NCBI GenBank assembly: GCA_937910835.1
Contig: CALEMG010000130.1
Span: 1-7,081 of the forward strand
Direction: 5' to 3'
Origin: an uncultured Alphaproteobacteria bacterium
GTDB taxonomy: Bacteria; Pseudomonadota; Alphaproteobacteria; Sneathiellales; Sneathiellaceae
Length of the DNA stretch: 7,081 nucleotides
Position numbers and translations under genes: made by a program
Notes under the pieces: generated by a model
What the model saw: the letters and a program-made list of their open reading frames with translations, nothing else
Told to the model about the DNA's origin: nothing
Databases searched by the model: none
Shown: positions 6,834 to 7,081 of the stretch, in pieces
Numbering within the stretch: position 1 is the first letter of the stretch
How the letters are laid out: each line of letters opens with the position of its first letter

Positions 6834-6850
6834 CTGGCACGCTCCTTGCT
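6834..6850 (+). promoter_or_regulatory. Sigma-54 (RpoN) promoter, -24/-12 elements
   Basis: The bases CTGGCACG-CTCC-TTGCT match the RpoN consensus YTGGCACG-N4-TTGCW at every specified position. GG (6836-6837) and GC (6848-6849) have the required ten-base spacing. Counting from the -12 C puts transcription start near 6861, just ahead of the AAGGAG at 6863-6868 and the ATG at 6875. Sigma-54 promoters need an enhancer-binding activator; which one acts here cannot be told from the window. Confidence 0.75.
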
Positions 6851-6862
6851 GTTATCCAAGGT

Positions 6863-6868
6863 AAGGAG
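6863..6868 (+). promoter_or_regulatory. Strong ribosome binding site for the right-edge gene
   Basis: AAGGAG six bases before ATG 6875 is the clearest Shine-Dalgarno in the window and fixes the start of the partial gene. With the predicted sigma-54 start near 6861, the leader would be only about 14 bases long. Confidence 0.8.
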
Positions 6869-6874
6869 ATTTAT

Positions 6875-7081
6875 ATGTCGATTAACGCCGTCACCCATGA
6901 CCCATACGCCTATCTCGATCGGGCCCTGCCGAATGAGCAGGTCGCAATGTATGTGCCGAAAGAAAGTCTTGATGAAAACGGCAACAAAGTCACCGGCGAG
7001 GATGGCTTTGGCGAAGACGGTTTCGGTTTCGACGATTTTCTCGATATCATCAACCCCCTTCAACATATCCCCGGCATTTCC
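6875..7081 (+). CDS. Conserved-looking acidic protein of unknown function, 5' part only
   Basis: The ATG at 6875 follows a strong AAGGAG, and the frame is open to the window edge, giving 69 residues. Its C-terminus lies outside. The start MSINAVTHDPYAYLDRALP is followed by an acidic, glycine- and phenylalanine-rich stretch with a near repeat (GEDGFG-EDGFG, about residues 42-52). A more hydrophobic segment, FDDFLDIINPLQHIPGIS, comes last. No signal peptide or membrane segment is visible in this part. The INPLQHIP phrase reminds me of uncharacterised proteobacterial proteins, but I cannot name a family or function. The sigma-54 promoter just upstream suggests it belongs to a conditional programme such as nitrogen, motility or stress response; that is inference. 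Confidence 0.75.
   Translation, partial: MSINAVTHDPYAYLDRALPNEQVAMYVPKESLDENGNKVTGEDGFGEDGFGFDDFLDIINPLQHIPGIS

Noticed and set aside
6823..6839. Hairpin TGCCAG-TATTT-CTGGCA as an intrinsic terminator of ribA
   Set aside because: No T-run follows on the + strand, and the right arm is better explained as the -24 element of the sigma-54 promoter.
6791..7066. A 91-codon minus-strand frame at the right edge
   Set aside because: It runs through the sigma-54 promoter and is antisense to the gene at 6875, which has a strong ribosome site.

Overview
The window looks like ordinary chromosomal DNA from an alphaproteobacterium. The evidence is the gene order trpF-trpB-trpA-accD-folC on the + strand, the alphaproteobacterial flavour of the proteins (AccD starting MNWLTNKV, and a GTP cyclohydrolase II with a long N-terminal extension), and a moderately GC-rich coding style. 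A Rhodospirillales-like relative is my guess; the sequence alone does not fix the order or genus. I see no mobile elements, CRISPR arrays, rRNA or tRNA genes.

Positions 1-4643 hold a tightly packed + strand cluster. It contains the 3' end of trpF, trpB, trpA (start codon overlapping the trpB stop), accD and folC, with 12-base gaps at trpA-accD and accD-folC. TrpF, TrpB and TrpA carry out the phosphoribosylanthranilate isomerase and tryptophan synthase steps. AccD is the beta subunit of acetyl-CoA carboxyltransferase, and FolC adds glutamates to folates. The copy of trpF shown here has an in-frame TAA at 256-258, and the normal C-terminal helix is still encoded, in frame, just after it.

Positions 4650-5339 (- strand) encode an OmpR/PhoB-type response regulator that converges on folC with a 6-base gap. 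No histidine kinase is visible. Positions 5340-5631 are a divergent spacer holding one doubtful small ORF and a short dyad. Positions 5632-6753 (+ strand) encode ribA, whose catalytic half is intact and whose N-terminal half resembles a decayed DHBP-synthase domain. No FMN riboswitch is visible ahead of it.

Positions 6754-6874 are a 121-base spacer containing the most striking regulatory signal in the window. This is a near-consensus sigma-54 promoter (TGGCACG-N4-TTGCT, with exact GG-N10-GC spacing) placed just ahead of a strong Shine-Dalgarno. It precedes a small acidic protein gene that starts at 6875 and runs off the right edge. I did not find a clearly new multi-gene system. The best leads are the sigma-54-driven unknown gene, the trpF nonsense codon and the degenerate RibA N-terminus.
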